Of a stretch of 64,000 bases of DNA, positions 11,884-29,012 are shown in pieces (within the stretch, counting starts at the first letter, position 1; each line of letters begins with the position of its first letter). The stretch comes from Whitmania pigra (lineage: Eukaryota > Annelida > Clitellata > Hirudinida > Haemopidae). A program made the translations under genes and the position numbers. Location: NCBI GenBank assembly GCA_021613335.1, contig JAJTWR010000057.1, positions 251,501 to 315,500 of the forward strand, given 5' to 3'. The notes under the pieces were generated by a model, which saw only the letters and a program-made list of their open reading frames with translations, did no database searches and was not told where the DNA came from.

Positions 11884-14800
11884 TTACCCAATAAGTGAAT
11901 TTAAAAACCGTTCTAAATTATGACTTGAGGGAATAGTCACATAGTACACGAGAAACGTGAAAGCAAGAGTGACGTGGGGCAAATTTATAAACGAGGAGCA
12001 TTTCGATGACTCCATGTGACTGGGAGCGAGACTAGGAAATATTGAATTTAATTTCGTGAACGAGAACACTTTGACAGCGTTGAAATCTTGCAAGGAAATG
12101 AACAATTCCGTGAAGCTGTCGAAGTCGATGTCCACAGCTTCGACGCCCGCCACTTGACTTCCGATTGGAATCTCGAACTTTACGTATGTCAAGTCTGAAG
12201 CCTCGTCACTTTTCGGGATGAAATAAAAGACACCACAATACCCGCCTGAGATTATCCAAGGCTTGCTCCCGTACCTTAAACAAAAAAAAACAAAAACAAA
12301 CAAGATGTTCTCCTAATAAATTGTTATCACTGTTGTACTGTTTAATGGTGCCTAATTCGCTCACGGCAGTCTTATGAATAAGGATTCTTATTTAATCTTA
12401 TGGATAAGAGTGCTTCGGCAGCAGCCCAAACGGGACATCACATGTTTATTTATTTATTTATTTGATTATAACTTTGCATAACTGAGATAATTTGACTTTG
12501 CATCACATGTTATTTCACAAGTTATTTAAACCACTGAATAAAAGAATCGCAATAGCTTTATAAACTTCTGTTATAAAAACCATCAGTTAACTAAATTTTT
12601 ATTCATACTTAGCGTAAGGATAAAAGACTAGGATGAAGTTTGGACAAGCATTATCCCCTCCCGCAATCAGCTTCTGTGACTTATAATGGGAAGAATTTCT
12701 GAATGAATTAAAATTTCAATTAAATATTAACTGCCAACAATTATATATAATCGAAACTCTACTATATAACAGCTCTACTATCATATACTATGAAATTTAT
12801 TGACATTAAAATCTACAAGCGAGCAATAATACCTCTCAAAAATTCCTAACTTCTTCATTCAAAAGAAAACTTAGTATCTTAACAAGAGACTATGACTCTC
12901 ACCTGAAGTTTTCTGACGTGGGTATTTCAATAAGCCATACTTCTTTATCCACGTTTGTAACCAACAACTCCAGCCTGCCATCCTTGTTCGCATCAACCAA
13001 GATTACATCCCAAAACCCATGACTCTCTTCCAGCACTCTCTTCTTGAGCTGCAAAGGAATTTAATCTGTACGCAATAAATCTGTCCTGATTTCTATTAAT
13101 TACGTATTTTTTCAGTAGACAATGTGCTCGAAATCACTCTCCCAGTTTGAGCATGCCACCCCTATTACCGGTTGGTCGAATGGGGATAGAGGTAGTAATA
13201 TAATAACTCAGAATATCCTAACGTGGTCAGGGTTCCCCCAATCTCCCGGCATGTTTTTTTCATCCTCAGGCCACATCAACACCAGCGATTTGCTGGCATA
13301 ATCGCTCGCATAAAGTGCATCAAATGATCTCCAAATGTTCTTAAACATAACCATTTTCACGACGTAAATAAAAGCGACTCTAAATCCTTCCCATAGTTTA
13401 GTCTCGCCTCCCTTCTTTCTTCGGTAGTACATTAAGTCCTCTTTAGGGGACGATTTTTCTGAAATATTTCCAAATAATAACATGAATATGTAATGCTGTA
13501 ATATAGGTTATGAATCGGTATACCGTCGTACGATCTGCAAACCAATAGGTCTTTGTTGCTCGTCCAAGTTAAACTAACGAAGTCCTTTACGACAACATCT
13601 TCATCAGGAATAATATCGTATTGCTTTGGCTCACGAAAGTCACTAATGTCGGCTAAAGCCATCTTGCAATCCAGATTACTAGATCTGGCGCTCACTGTTC
13701 CTGAAAGTGATACCATAACGGCTGGAAACTCGAATAAGCCGTCTGGTCAGAAAAAGATAATCTCACAAGAATCTTCGAAATTACAAAAGATCTCTTTGTC
13801 TTAGAAGCTACTACAAAGCGAATGTTTACAAAAGAGTTGAAATAATTGAAAACTTGTTTCATAAGGTTGACAAATTAAAACTCTAAACAAACGTCAGAGG
13901 TAATTAGCATCATGTAAAACCTGAAGTACCTGGTACAGAAAAAACATCAAGTACTCTGGATGAAAATCCCGTTAGGTCATTAGGAGTAAAATGACTTAGG
14001 ATTGTCGAATTTAGTACACGAGACGATCCTTTAACCAAGATGTATGGATCTTTATTTCTTTTGAAGACTTTTAAAGATTCGGGTTTAGCCAATTTAATGC
14101 TGCCCTTTTCTAAAACATACCAGTCCTCTTTCCGATTTTTTCTGCTAACTGAAGCGTAGACTTCAGGAAATAATAGTTGTTTCAAGTTCCAAAAAACGAA
14201 TATTAACTGTAGATCTAAAACAATGTTTATTCATGTATTCGAAAATAATTTCTTAACTGAGAAATAAGTGATTATCAGCATTAAATCTAACTAACTTCTT
14301 GAGCTACATATCATCGTGCTAACGCCTAAACAGCCCCAAAAACTCAAAGGTTTAAAACGAGACAAAACTCTAATTCAAAATGTCAGGCGCTGGAAATTTA
14401 ACAAAAATAGTCAAACACATCGGGATAGGTTCGAAACATTTTACAAACTATTAAATTAATAGGAATCCATTTTGTTAATATTCAGAAATTATTGTTAAAT
14501 TTGAAAAACTTACTATTTACAAATGCATTTCAAATGAAAACTAATATGTAAGTTTAATAAAACAATTAATAAATTAAAAAACGTTGTAAAAAATAAGTTA
14601 AAATAAAAAATTGAAAAAAAATTTGTTTTTGTTTTCGAAAAAAATAATACTACTCAAAATTTCAATTTTGCTCACTAGGGTTATAAGTTATAAAAAATTA
14701 ATTTTTAAAAATTTGGCACGAATGCATAAATCAAATATTTTATTTATTTTATAAAATTATATTAAATAACTTATAATTTAAATACCAAGCCTCGGAAAAT

Positions 14801-15012
14801 ATGCGTATAGGTAACGTATATTTTCGTCGGGAACAATTTTGTTTTGACAACAACGAGTTATTAAAAAAAATCTAAATTTTTATTTCATTATTCTCATATT
14901 TTTTGTTGTTAATTCTAACTCAGCAGGTTATGTCTCAAAATTATTGGCATTTACCTAACCACGATACATCTTGCTGAAATTTACTGCAGATCCCCTTACA
15001 AACTCGGGTCAT
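11884..15012 (-). CDS. FG-GAP/VCBS-like repeat protein of unknown function, possibly membrane-anchored
   Basis: Seven minus-strand exons whose phases all agree: 14955-15012, 13930-14214, 13524-13700, 13223-13458, 12903-13048, 12609-12698, 11884-12274, giving about 460 residues. I recognise one clear calcium-type FG-GAP/VCBS blade, GFWDVILVDANKDGRLELLVTN, and weaker ones (VEAVDIDFDSFTELFIS; DFVSLTWTSNKDLLVCRS), suggesting a beta-propeller. A GGD-containing segment (KLIAGGDNACPNFILVFYPY) lies between blades. The C-terminus has a hydrophobic stretch (LPHVTLAFTFLVYYVTI) that could be a membrane or lipid anchor. It is not the ITFG1 sequence as I know it, and the specific function is unknown. The start codon is the least certain part: ATG at 15010-15012 opens the only phase-compatible first exon I found, but it gives no classical signal peptide, so a further 5' exon may exist. 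Confidence 0.7.
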
Positions 15013-15313
15013 AAGTCCACTCAGGTTTCAGCGGCCTGAAAGATATGAAATTTCAGAATAAAAATTAAAACATACCTCAGCAAAATCTCAATAAATGAGT
15101 TACTTGATGATGGTTACTTGATGATGACTGGCTGATACAAGATGCAAGACGCACGACGACTGCATACACGTGCACAAATCCAGGAGAAAATGTTTTCGTA
15201 CGGAAATGTTGATCTTTTGTCTGGAAAACTCTGGAAATGGAAATGCAAAGACGATGGAGAATGTGTAAGTAGGTGCCAACAGGTGTAAACAAACATAATT
15301 TCAACTATCAATC

Positions 15314-15946
15314 ATGGCGAAATCTCAAGAGCCACCCGTCGTTCATGCAAGCGAGCAAGATTTCTCAAAAGCCGGGCGTGTGATGTCTTCGTTATACCGG
15401 AACCAGAGCACTCACTGTAGCCAGGCATCGTTGGAGTGTTGCCATATGCGTGGGCTTTTCCACGTGGAGAACTGGAAAGAAATAAGTGGCATCGGAGTGG
15501 TGCACAGTATGGGAAAATAATCCTCCATGTTTTTTTTCTATTTGAAGTCGTGTTATTGATCTCTGAGGTACTTGAAGACTCTTAGCTGCTCTTTGGTTAT
15601 TTATTATCTATGTCGGTGCTGATTATAATAATATTAATAATAATAACAACACTTGTAATAATAATTATAACCTTGAAACCTAATCAAAAATCCACGAATA
15701 GATAATTATAAATAATAATTAAAACATGTTGCATAAATTATTAAATCATCACGTAATAAATGATATTGTTCCAGAGCCAAACATATCAACAAATACTACC
15801 TATAAAACCACTGAATGAGCCAAATTTACCATCATGTCAGCATCTGACACTCTCATGATCTTCTGCACTTTTTCTTTAGGCCGTTGGCGCCATTGCGTAC
15901 TTTATTGGCTTCTGTAGACTATCGTTCGGTCTAAGTATACAAGGAG
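15314..15946 (+). CDS. Possible small membrane-protein gene, divergent from the FG-GAP-like gene
   Basis: An ATG at 15314 opens a frame beginning MAKSQEPPVVHASEQDF, with clustered Cys residues (HCSQASLECCH). A second likely exon at 15881-15946 follows a pyrimidine-rich TTTCTTTAG acceptor. It reads AVGAIAYFIGFCRLSFGL, a hydrophobic helix, and ends at a good donor (GGAG|GTAATG). Joining them in phase needs a weak donor (GTGGTG at 15497 or GTGCAC at 15500); the stronger-looking GTATGG at 15507 would run into a stop. Further exons were not found. Without splicing the first frame alone is a 68-residue ORF ending at 15520. The family is not recognised. Its position head-to-head with the neighbouring gene, about 300 bases apart, suggests a shared promoter. 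Confidence 0.35.
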
Positions 15947-18403
15947 GTAATGCCTGAAATTTAATAACACAGCTTTCACAAGTATCGGTATGAACAGAGA
16001 AACGAGGAGAGATTAGGAGAATGTAGTACTTTGTGTGTGTTTGTGTTACATTTTTAATTTTGAAGTTTTGAAGAAGAGGAATTTAAAAAAAAAAGTTGTT
16101 GCAGTATTAAATTTGATAATAATAATAACAGCAATGATAACAAAAATAATAATAATAATAGCGGTCATTATGTTATTTCTTTTGGTTATTTATTGTCTCT
16201 GTCAGTGCTGATAATAAAATGTTATTATTATTATTAATATTATTATTATTAGTAGTAGTATTATCACTATTAATATTATTATTATAATTATTAGTATTAT
16301 TATTATTGTTATTGTTATCTTTTAAACATAGTTTGGAATTTAAAAAAAAGTTTCAATTTATTATCAGATCGAATAGTCATCTGACAACAGCATGACGATG
16401 AACATTAATAACTCTCCGTGACTCTTGACATCTGTAAAATCTGGCTCAGTGGTTTTAAAGCAGTCAGTACTTGCTTGCTATATATCATTGCACGACCATG
16501 CCAGAAAATGAATCAGTCGTCGTCATCATTATCATTATCATCATTTTCACTACCGTCATCATCACCACCATCATTACTTGATGATTATCCTTGTTGTGGT
16601 TGTCATTAGTGATACAACAAGCTTTAGCTCTTCACCTATTGGTTCACTTGAATTCCACCGCTTTTCCACTTGGAGACGTTACCATAGCAACGTCAAGTGG
16701 TTGCTTAGTTACACACCGCTCTTGCGATGACATCCTCTCAATTATTATGACTTTCTAAAATTCTTGGTATCTCCATTTTACTATGGCGTCTTTCTTGACG
16801 ACGACGTCGACGAGGGCGACTGTGGCGATGATGATAATGATGACGACGACGATGATGATGATGACGACGCAAATTTCAATTGCATTTTATAATTATCAGT
16901 TAATGTGGAAGTAATTTTGTTAAATATCCAGGTAAACAGTCGCAATTTGTGAGTTTGTCCTTTAAGGACAGTTGAGGTGTCAAATTATGAGACTGGGTTT
17001 GTTTACTGTACCCCAACAATCCAGAGTCTGGTTCAAGAGGTCATTGGAAGGTTGTCATGATGCCTGGAAAAAGATCGTCACCTTGAGATCATCATAAGTA
17101 AACTGGACATACATGAAGTGACTAATTCATCAAGGAAAGGAACCATCTTGGAGAGACCGTGAAATTGAATTAGTTTCTTTTGTAGTAGCAAAATTAGTAT
17201 TGGTGTTGTATTGGTATCGCATTGGTATCGTATTAGTGTTGCATGAGCACTGTACCGAATTAGTAATATTTTAGATTATATAGTATTCTGATATTTATGA
17301 AGATATTATAACCAACATAAAAAATAAGTGCAATTGGATTGATTGTCATAAGGTAGAATGTTGCTTGTTATAATTATCAGATATATAAAAATTAAAAATT
17401 AAAACAATAACAACATAACTGAATTATAAAAATACTATGATTTATAAATATATTATAAATAAATATCATAATATATAAAAATATTATGATTTATTCAAAT
17501 AGCCAACTATATTAAAATCTATTCAAAGCTTGAAACCACTGTGGGATAGTTACAAACTCCCTGCAGGGGCAAGACATCTTTGCACAGGTCCCTACCCCAG
17601 TCCTAGGGCACCATCGGGTTGCCCTGGCAACGTTTTGCAACATATTTGGACGGGGGGTTGGTCGGCAAGTGAACAGAGGGAATGCAATGGAACTCTTGAA
17701 TAGAATGCAAGGCTGAGAAAGTAAACAGATGATTGCAATGCGAATCTGTGTATCTTGTTAACGATACCGTGGTATCACACGGACGGTCGCCGTAACAAGG
17801 ATGTGAAGTAGTTTCAGACGATCTGTTTGAACCACAAATAGAATTGCTAGTATTTATTATTAACAATAATTATAATAACAATAACAATAATCTCTGTAAT
17901 CATCATCACCGTCATCGACTTAATAAAAATAACATTATTACTAACAACGTTTACATTATTTATATTTGTTTAGAAGCTGTGATCGTTCTAAACATTTTGA
18001 ACAGAAAATACAGACAAACAACAAGTTGGTTTCTTATTCTTTAATCGGTCACGCATTGAGAAAGTTCAACAACTCCACGACCCTTAGGGGTCATGACCCG
18101 AGGCCAACCCAAGACTCTCCTGGGTGTGTTCGGCCGGAGTTTGTTCTGGCCTCTTACGAAAGCATAGTTTAAAAGTTTTAATAATAATACTGTATTGATG
18201 TGCTACAGCAACATAATATTAAGTAATAATAAATAATAACAGCAATAATAATTAATAACAACAATATTAATAATTATGATAAATAATTGTATCAGGTACG
18301 ATTTCGAACACCCGTTGAAAGATCAACAGACTTCTATTTGTGGATTTTTCTTTGAGCAGGTTTACACGCCTCTTAGGCCATATTAACGATAACAATAGCA
18401 ACA

Positions 18404-18405
<2 letters not shown>
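15947..18405. other. AT-rich, microsatellite-rich spacer
   Basis: Interrupted (AAT)n and (TTA)n tracts at about 16120-16165 and 16215-16320, and (GAT/GAC)n at about 16795-16870. A GC-richer patch at 17560-17830 has no recognisable coding content. No gene supported. Confidence 0.5.
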
Positions 18406-21240
<2,835 letters not shown>

Positions 21241-21269
21241 AACGCAACAACCTCTGAGCTCAAACGAGA

Positions 21270-21410
21270 AGTGATCTATTACCAGCCAATGTCAATCACA
21301 AGGTGCCTGTTTTTCGATTGGTTGGTTCGCCCTCCTCCAGAACTTAAGCTCCGCCCTTAAACAAACAACGTCATCTAGAAATAAATCACTCCGCTTAAAC
21401 TCTTCATTGT
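21270..21410 (+). promoter_or_regulatory. Putative dmrt promoter region with CCAAT and GC-box-like words
   Basis: AGCCAATG near 21276 and GATTGGTTGG near 21317 (CCAAT in opposite orientations), and CTCCGCCC near 21350, lie 220-360 bases before the coding start in a stretch that is more GC-rich than its surroundings. Inference from motif clustering only. Confidence 0.3.
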
Positions 21411-21634
21411 TTTGCTGTCGAATGGATGTCAAATCTTTTTGAAACATTTTCAAGAAAGCTATTTATTACGAGTCGTAGATTTACTTTTGATTCAGATATT
21501 GGACTTCAAGCTCATATTTCTCGTTTGCCTCTTAAATCAACCTAGCAACTAGGAAAGAAGATAGAATTTTGCCATTCCGAAGGAATACGCAGAGTGATCG
21601 TCTAAAGGTCAGCGACAGTGCAATCAAAGGTCAA

Positions 21635-24600
21635 ATGCTTTCCAACACCTCCATGTCCTCCATTCTTGGAAGTCCAGTTCATCCTCACTTCATGTTCCAC
21701 AGATCGTTCTTCCCTGGGCAGCCGCAGAAAGGATTCCAACAGCCTCTTTTCCTCCAGCCTCCCCCTCATCATCCTTCCATGTTTCAGAGCACGCCCCACA
21801 AACTGGAACACCCGATCAAACCACTCGAACTTCGACCTTCCGACGCCGATGAGACTTCACCAAGAAGACTTGAGTCGTCGAGCGAAACCCCTCAGTTCTG
21901 TTACCAAGGCTACCCGGCGACGCACCACCAGAACATCATCTCTCCCGTCAAACAAGCTGCAGACAGTCAAGAATCACCCGACCACGAGCAGCGTTCGAGG
22001 CCGTCAAAGAGTTCGCAAATGCAGCAGCACAAAATGTCTCATCAAGGTCAGAAACAGGAATCCATCATCTACCCACTTACAGAGAAGGGCGCCAGAAAAC
22101 CCAAATGTGCCAGATGCCGTAACCACGGTATGGTTTCTTGGCTCAAAGGACACAAAAGGCACTGCCGCTACAGAGACTGCTCTTGTCCGAAATGTGACCT
22201 CATCGCAGAAAGGCAGAGGGTCATGGCAGCTCAAGTGGCTCTCAAACGACAGCAAGCTGCCGAAGATGTCGTGGCCCTAGGGCTCAGGGCTCGCCTCGAG
22301 GGTTCACTCCCGGTCTTAAAACCGGGACCACTCTGGGGACCTGGTACCGTGTCCCCGCCTCCGGAAGAAGATGACTTGGATGGTGAGACATGCGCAGAGG
22401 CCGAGGAAGAAAGGAGAGACTTGAGTTCTGTTCACAGCGAGGAGTCATTCAGAAACCACATAGGAGATGGGGGACCGACCGAACGAGACCAGGGCTTGCA
22501 AAGGGGAGGCACCCTTGGTTTTGAACTTCCTGTCGATCGCTTCGCTAACGACGACGACGACGATGACGGTGTGTCCAACAATAACAGCAACAACGACGAT
22601 GACAACAACAACAATCACCACAACAGCAACATGTTGAAAGTTGATGGTTTCGGTCAAGATAAATTTCGTTGTTACGCTTCAATGACTCAAGATGGAAATG
22701 ACAGTGACGATTCAATTGATGTCTGTGGGGAGTGTGAGTTATTATTATTATTGTAATTATTATTTTTATTATAATTATTAATATTATTTTTACTACCAAA
22801 AATCTTTTAAGTAGAAATACTTATTTTTATGTATTAAGGAGAATATAAGCAAAAATTAATTTTAATTCGTAATTGTAACAGCATCGGTTGGTTATTGAAA
22901 ATAATTTCATAACATTAATAGATATGACTTAATTATACTAAATAATGTTATCAAGTTATTAACTTATGATAAATATGTAATCATTACAATTCAAAATTCT
23001 GATATGTGATGTTGATGTTCAAGATATAAATATCACAGATAACAAGTATTTGTTAAATTATTTTGTTATTTTGAATTAACCAGTAATCATTTATAATTAA
23101 TATAAACACTTCATTAATGTTTAAAAACTATATAACAATTGTTGCTTTTGAAAACCAACTAATGGCAACATGATGGTAATGATGACCATGACAACGATGG
23201 CGTTGACGATTATGATGAAGATGATGATAATGATGATGACGATGACGATGATGATGATTATGATGACAAAAACTCTCTTATACAATGCGACCCGCATCAC
23301 CTCCTGCCGGTTGTTCCTCAAAGGAAATGTTGCGTAACGATCATATCACGTGATCTCCACACTTCCATGTGCTCTGCGTAATTCTCTCCAGGTCGAACTC
23401 TTGAACTCCACCCACTGGTGTCCTCCGTTTAATTCCGGAATGATGATGATGATTTTAAATGTTTGTGATTGATTCGATATTATTTACGACTGATATTGAA
23501 CTAATTTAATATGATAATTTTTTTGTATGTTAATTATTTTGTAATTTTACTTTTTACGTTCAAGTTATCATGTAATGCAACGTTCATTTCAAGAGAACTA
23601 CGATTGCGAGTGCTGTGATTGATTGCAATAAATAAGTTACGGTATTCAGATTCATCGTAATGAATCAAATGTTGTGAATAATTCATTCAAATAGAAATAA
23701 ATTACAATGTAATAATAAAGCATCCTATAAATTAAATTTATTAGTTTGTCCAATTTTATTAAATTGATGACATTAATAATAATAATTTATAATTTGTCTT
23801 CAAGATTAAAAGTTTTAGTTCAATGCTAAGTTGTTCTTGTAAAATGTTGCTTCATAAAATTCACTGAAAGAAATATTTTCAGATTCCAGTCATAACAACT
23901 CCTACGACAACCCAGCAACAATAGCTACGGCAGCAACTATTACCATCTCATCTGCAATCTCATCATCATCATCGTCGTCGTCATCATCATCGTCGTCATC
24001 CTCTTCAACAACTAAAACGGAGTTGTGCAACGGCAACGACACTGGAGCGGACAACGACATCGAATTGTTGCTGAGGCAGCGCCGAGAATTGCAGCTGAAG
24101 CATCAACAACAACAACTACAACTTCTCCAACAACGTCGAGCGCGAGCCTGTCACCAGAAGCCAGTCGTCCATCCCAAGATGGAAAATCCTGGCGATCAGC
24201 CACTACCATTGGCAATCCAGGGGGGTACCAGAGGTTTTTCAGAGAGAGATACGGAGGGATCTTTAGGGGTTGAAGGCGATTTTCAGGCTGCAACAGACGC
24301 TCCTGAATGCAAGCCTTTTGTGAAAAAAAGAAAACGACAGCATTCCGATTGCCAGTCGGATGACGGAAGAACGAGGAAGCTTCACCAAGACATGCTGGCA
24401 CCCCCCAAGCTGGGCCAAACCAACCCAAACTTTCTTGGGCCATCTTCCCCCATGCTACAGGAGCCATTTCCGAGACTCTGGTCTCCCTTGCACCAGCCTC
24501 ACATGCTCTCCTATCTATTCAATTCCTACCCCTACATCACCCCATTCTATTCTAGGCCACCCTCGTTGCCCGTTCTTCCCTTTGAACGCCAAGGACTCAT

Positions 24601-24841
24601 GAATCGTCCCTTCTTCATGCCCTACGAGAGGAACCTACCACAGTCTCTCGCCTGTCCACCGGGGCATCCGTTTAGCTCCTTCTACCCTCCCGAGCTCGGA
24701 AAAAACATGTCCCTAGGTTTTCCCTTCGCTCCCTTCTCCACTCGAGAGTCGTTGAACCGTGACGGTGACGTCATCGACCCGATGAAGATAACCTGCGGAG
24801 ATGGCGAAGAGTCGGCAGAAGATAGGAATTTTGAGAAATGA
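21635..24841 (+). CDS. dmrt: DM-domain (doublesex/mab-3 related) transcription factor
   Basis: Sequence-specific nuclear regulator of the family that controls sexual differentiation, germline and neural fates. Two coding exons: 21635-22733 (donor GTGAGT, phase 1) and 23883-24841 (acceptor TTTTCAG), about 685 residues. The DM zinc module is at about residues 155-205: [34 protein letters not shown], with all zinc-binding Cys/His present, then the recognition helix [17 protein letters not shown]. The following [12 protein letters not shown] extension recalls the dsx/Dmrt93B-type families more than DMRTA, and no DMA domain is seen; exact orthology is not settled. Flanks are low-complexity: Gln/Pro-rich before the domain, Asp and Asn runs near 22550-22625, a Ser run near 23955-24005, and a Pro/Phe/Leu-rich C-terminus. 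ATG at 21635 is the first in-frame Met after a stop at 21533. An AATAAA at 25435 probably ends the transcript. Confidence 0.92.
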
Positions 24842-27138
24842 CTTCTAATGTTATTGTTTTGTTTTTGTGATGATGATGATGATGATGACGTTGTTGATGT
24901 TGTTATTGTTCTTGTTAATAATGATGTTGCATTTGTTGCACACCAAATGTTTCCATGAGATTTTTCACATGAGCTTCAATTGTCACGAATGTAACATTGA
25001 CGTGTAAGTCAACATTGTCCCCGTGGCATCACCATATTCACAGCTTGTTATTCTTATTGGTCTCCATCGCCCTCCTCCTCATATTATTATCGTCCTACAA
25101 ATATTATTATAATATTATATTGTTGTCCTACTCATTCATATCATATTAACTCACATTATTATATTAATCATAATCGTCATCATCGTCGTCGTCAACAGTA
25201 TCTCCATTGTCATCGTCGTAATGAATTTGCAATGCTATTTAGAACATCTTAGTTAGGCAGATTTGATTTTGATCAACTTAAATACCAAAAATAAGTTTGC
25301 GAGGTCATGCCGCAACCCCCTCAAGTAGGCCAAACCAACATTAGAACATTTTAGGGTCGACCATCGTTCTCATTATTGCTTCTTAATTTGTAATTTGTTA
25401 AACTCGATTAAATTTAGTTCAATCGATTTTCATGAATAAATAAATGTTGACATAGAACTGACTCCTGTTTCCTTCAATTTGAGAGACCTAACAGTGCAGT
25501 AAAAGCGAAAGTGTTTCTGTGTAAACAAACTTTGCCTCCTCTGATGTAGGGCCGTGTTGTGCGCTACATAAATACCAGACGAAGGGGCTACAACGGGTGG
25601 AATGGATCACTTCTCGATGTAATACGGATGCTCGTGAAAAATATACACATTTCTCTCCATCAACGGTATCGCTTCCCGAACTGAGCGTATACATGACATA
25701 TTTGTATATTGTTTCAAACGTGTACTATAATATACCTTTTCATAATATACCATTTCGTCTACATTGCATACGATTTGGTGTGCTGTAATTGGTATTATTG
25801 GCGATTACGTCACATGTTACATTGTCCAATGGATTACTGTAACGCGTAGCAAACAACTATTGAAAATAATGTAACCCTCTAAAACCAGCTCTGCAACAGG
25901 GATTTGTACAGAAATTTGTCACTGGTGGATATTAACAAAAAACTGTTGAACAATAGTCAAGGGTATGTTTGTCTCATCTCCCCCATCTCATCAATGAATC
26001 TTTTTCAGAGAAGGGAGATATATACATATAAAATATATCCAAATACACAAAAATAGTCATCATGATTTTCTAAAGGTAAATTTAAAAACATTTAACTCTC
26101 ACGAATAACAAGACCGATAAAGACGAAACATGAAAATAACCACGGCAAAGACATGCTGGCACCGTGTTTAGAGGAGCCATCAATCAAAGCTGATTGGCTG
26201 AAGAGAGTCCACTAAAACCACGATAACGAGAAGTTATCAAGTGATTCTTTTCAACTGTGATGAAAGTTTTTCTTAACGAAGATCGAAAATTCTCCGAGGG
26301 ATAAACTCAATCACAACAACACACGCTTCTCGACTGCTCGCTTAAATGCTGCCCATTGTCTGTACGAGTCTTAATCCAATTTAGTTAACAATCGGTTAAT
26401 TGATTAGTTATTAAAAATAAATTTATAAAAAAAAATAAATAAAAAAATGTATTAATTTACTGATTTAAAAACTCATTCAGGATTTCATAAAATGTCCAAC
26501 GGTTCAATGACACTTGTCTTTTTGCCGAATGCGAGAAAAATTCCCCAAACGATTTTCTACTAAATCATCGTCTATTTAGTCAAGTGTCATGACATTCATC
26601 CAATCACAATAAATCATTTTCAGTTAGTACATTCATCCATAACCATTCCCTCTTCACAACCCATCTCACTACACAATGATCCATCCATCTTCGTAATCAC
26701 TCTCTCACGAAAGGCTTATCACTTGGGCGTGTCCAGTGGCTGTTAGCTCACGGTAGACGTCTGTTAGGACACCTCCCTCGGGGCCGATGGACAGGATAAA
26801 CAGTTCATCCGCGGGAACAGTTTCCAAATTCCTCACACCCCTGGGAGACCTAGTGTCAAGGTCGCAAGACAATGTGGACGTTCATTGGTTGGTATTGAAA
26901 TTCACCAGGTGTCAATGCTTTGTATACTCTTACGCACATCCTGTGTACTTAATTGATTCGATCGTTAACTGGAGTTTGAATAGACTCCCCAGTTTAGAGC
27001 TTCATTCATCCATGATTTTTTTCTTTCCATGTTTTTTAAATCTGGTCTTAAATACAAAACCTTTCTAAACATGGCCTACAGCAGCATTTTTTTTAACCTT
27101 GCCCCAGCCTATCTTTGGCTATTTACCTATTTATCCAC
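24842..27138. other. dmrt 3' UTR and spacer
   Basis: Probable 3' UTR to about 25460 (AATAAA at 25435-25440), including (ATG)n at 24869-24888 and (CGT/CAT)n near 25170-25220. Beyond that no gene is supported; the ORF at 26787-27068 has no family features. Confidence 0.5.
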
Positions 27139-27350
27139 TCAATATAATTGACTCAAAATCTACAAATTCAGCACTTCACTCACCCACCGGACATCTACCC
27201 ATCCATTCACCCATTCATATATCTACCCAACCATTCGACCGCCCATTCATGTTTCTACCCATCCGTCCATCCATTCGTCTATCTACCAACCCATCCGTTC
27301 ACCCACATCCATCCACCCGCTCATTTATCCATCCATCCATCCTTCAATCA
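27139..27350 (+). repeat. Degenerate (CCAT)n tract
   Basis: ATCCATYC/ACCCATCC words in irregular tandem order, an old, decayed CCAT tetranucleotide array. ORFs here reading His-Pro-Ser-Ile are repeat artefacts. Confidence 0.7.
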
Positions 27351-27717
27351 AACAACACTAAATGCACCAATGCGATCCTCTTTAATCTTGAGAGATGTTG
27401 GATATTTTTTCTCGGCTCATATCCATTTCACATGTGGTCGACGAATTAGGACCACCCACGGAGCCACCACTTTTGCATCAAACCTGGCGTGAAACATGAT
27501 TACAAACGAAACCATAAGCTATCGCTTTACCGCTCCGTCTTTCGCCAACAACAATTACAAGAGAAGCAACAACAACAACCACGACGACGATGATGATGAT
27601 GATGACGTGACCTTTGAAGTAAGTTGACCCCGGTTACGTAATCACTGACTTTGTTGTATTACTTAATTAGCACAACCTGATAATAGAAAATGATTAAGAA
27701 CGTGATAGCTACTGTAA

Positions 27718-28082
27718 CATCATCATCATCATCATCATCGCATCATCAGAGCATCATCATCATCATCAGCATCAGCATCATAAGCAGAAGCATCAGCATC
27801 AGCAGCAGCAGCATCATCATCAGCATCAGCATCAATCATCATCATCAGAGCATCATCATCATCAGCAGCATCAGCAAGCATCATCATCATCAGCATCATC
27901 ATCCATCATCAGCATCAGCATCATCATCATCATCATCAGCAATCAGCAGCAGCATCATCATCATCATCATCAGCATCCTCATCAGCATCATCATCATCAT
28001 CCATCATCATCATCATCATCATCAGCATCATCATCATCAATCATCATCATCATCATCAGTCATCATCATCATCATCATCATC

Positions 28083-28131
<49 letters not shown>
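27718..28131 (+). repeat. (CAT)n/(CAG)n compound microsatellite
   Basis: About 410 bp of CATCAT interspersed with CAGCAT and single-base slips. It is open in one frame for 156 codons only because the trinucleotide cannot make stops. Confidence 0.92.
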
Positions 28132-28342
28132 GTCCTCGTCGTCTGCTGGAATATTGTTGATGATGTTGTCAATGTCGAGACTATATCATGAGCAATGATA
28201 GGATATTATTAAAATTATGTATCTTCATATATGTTATACATAAATGTAATTATGATAATAATAATTCGACAGTAACAATTGCTGGTTTTGGTAATTGTTA
28301 CTACACATAAATAATAAAGTAAATTATTAATGTGATGTTATA

Positions 28343-29012
<670 letters not shown>

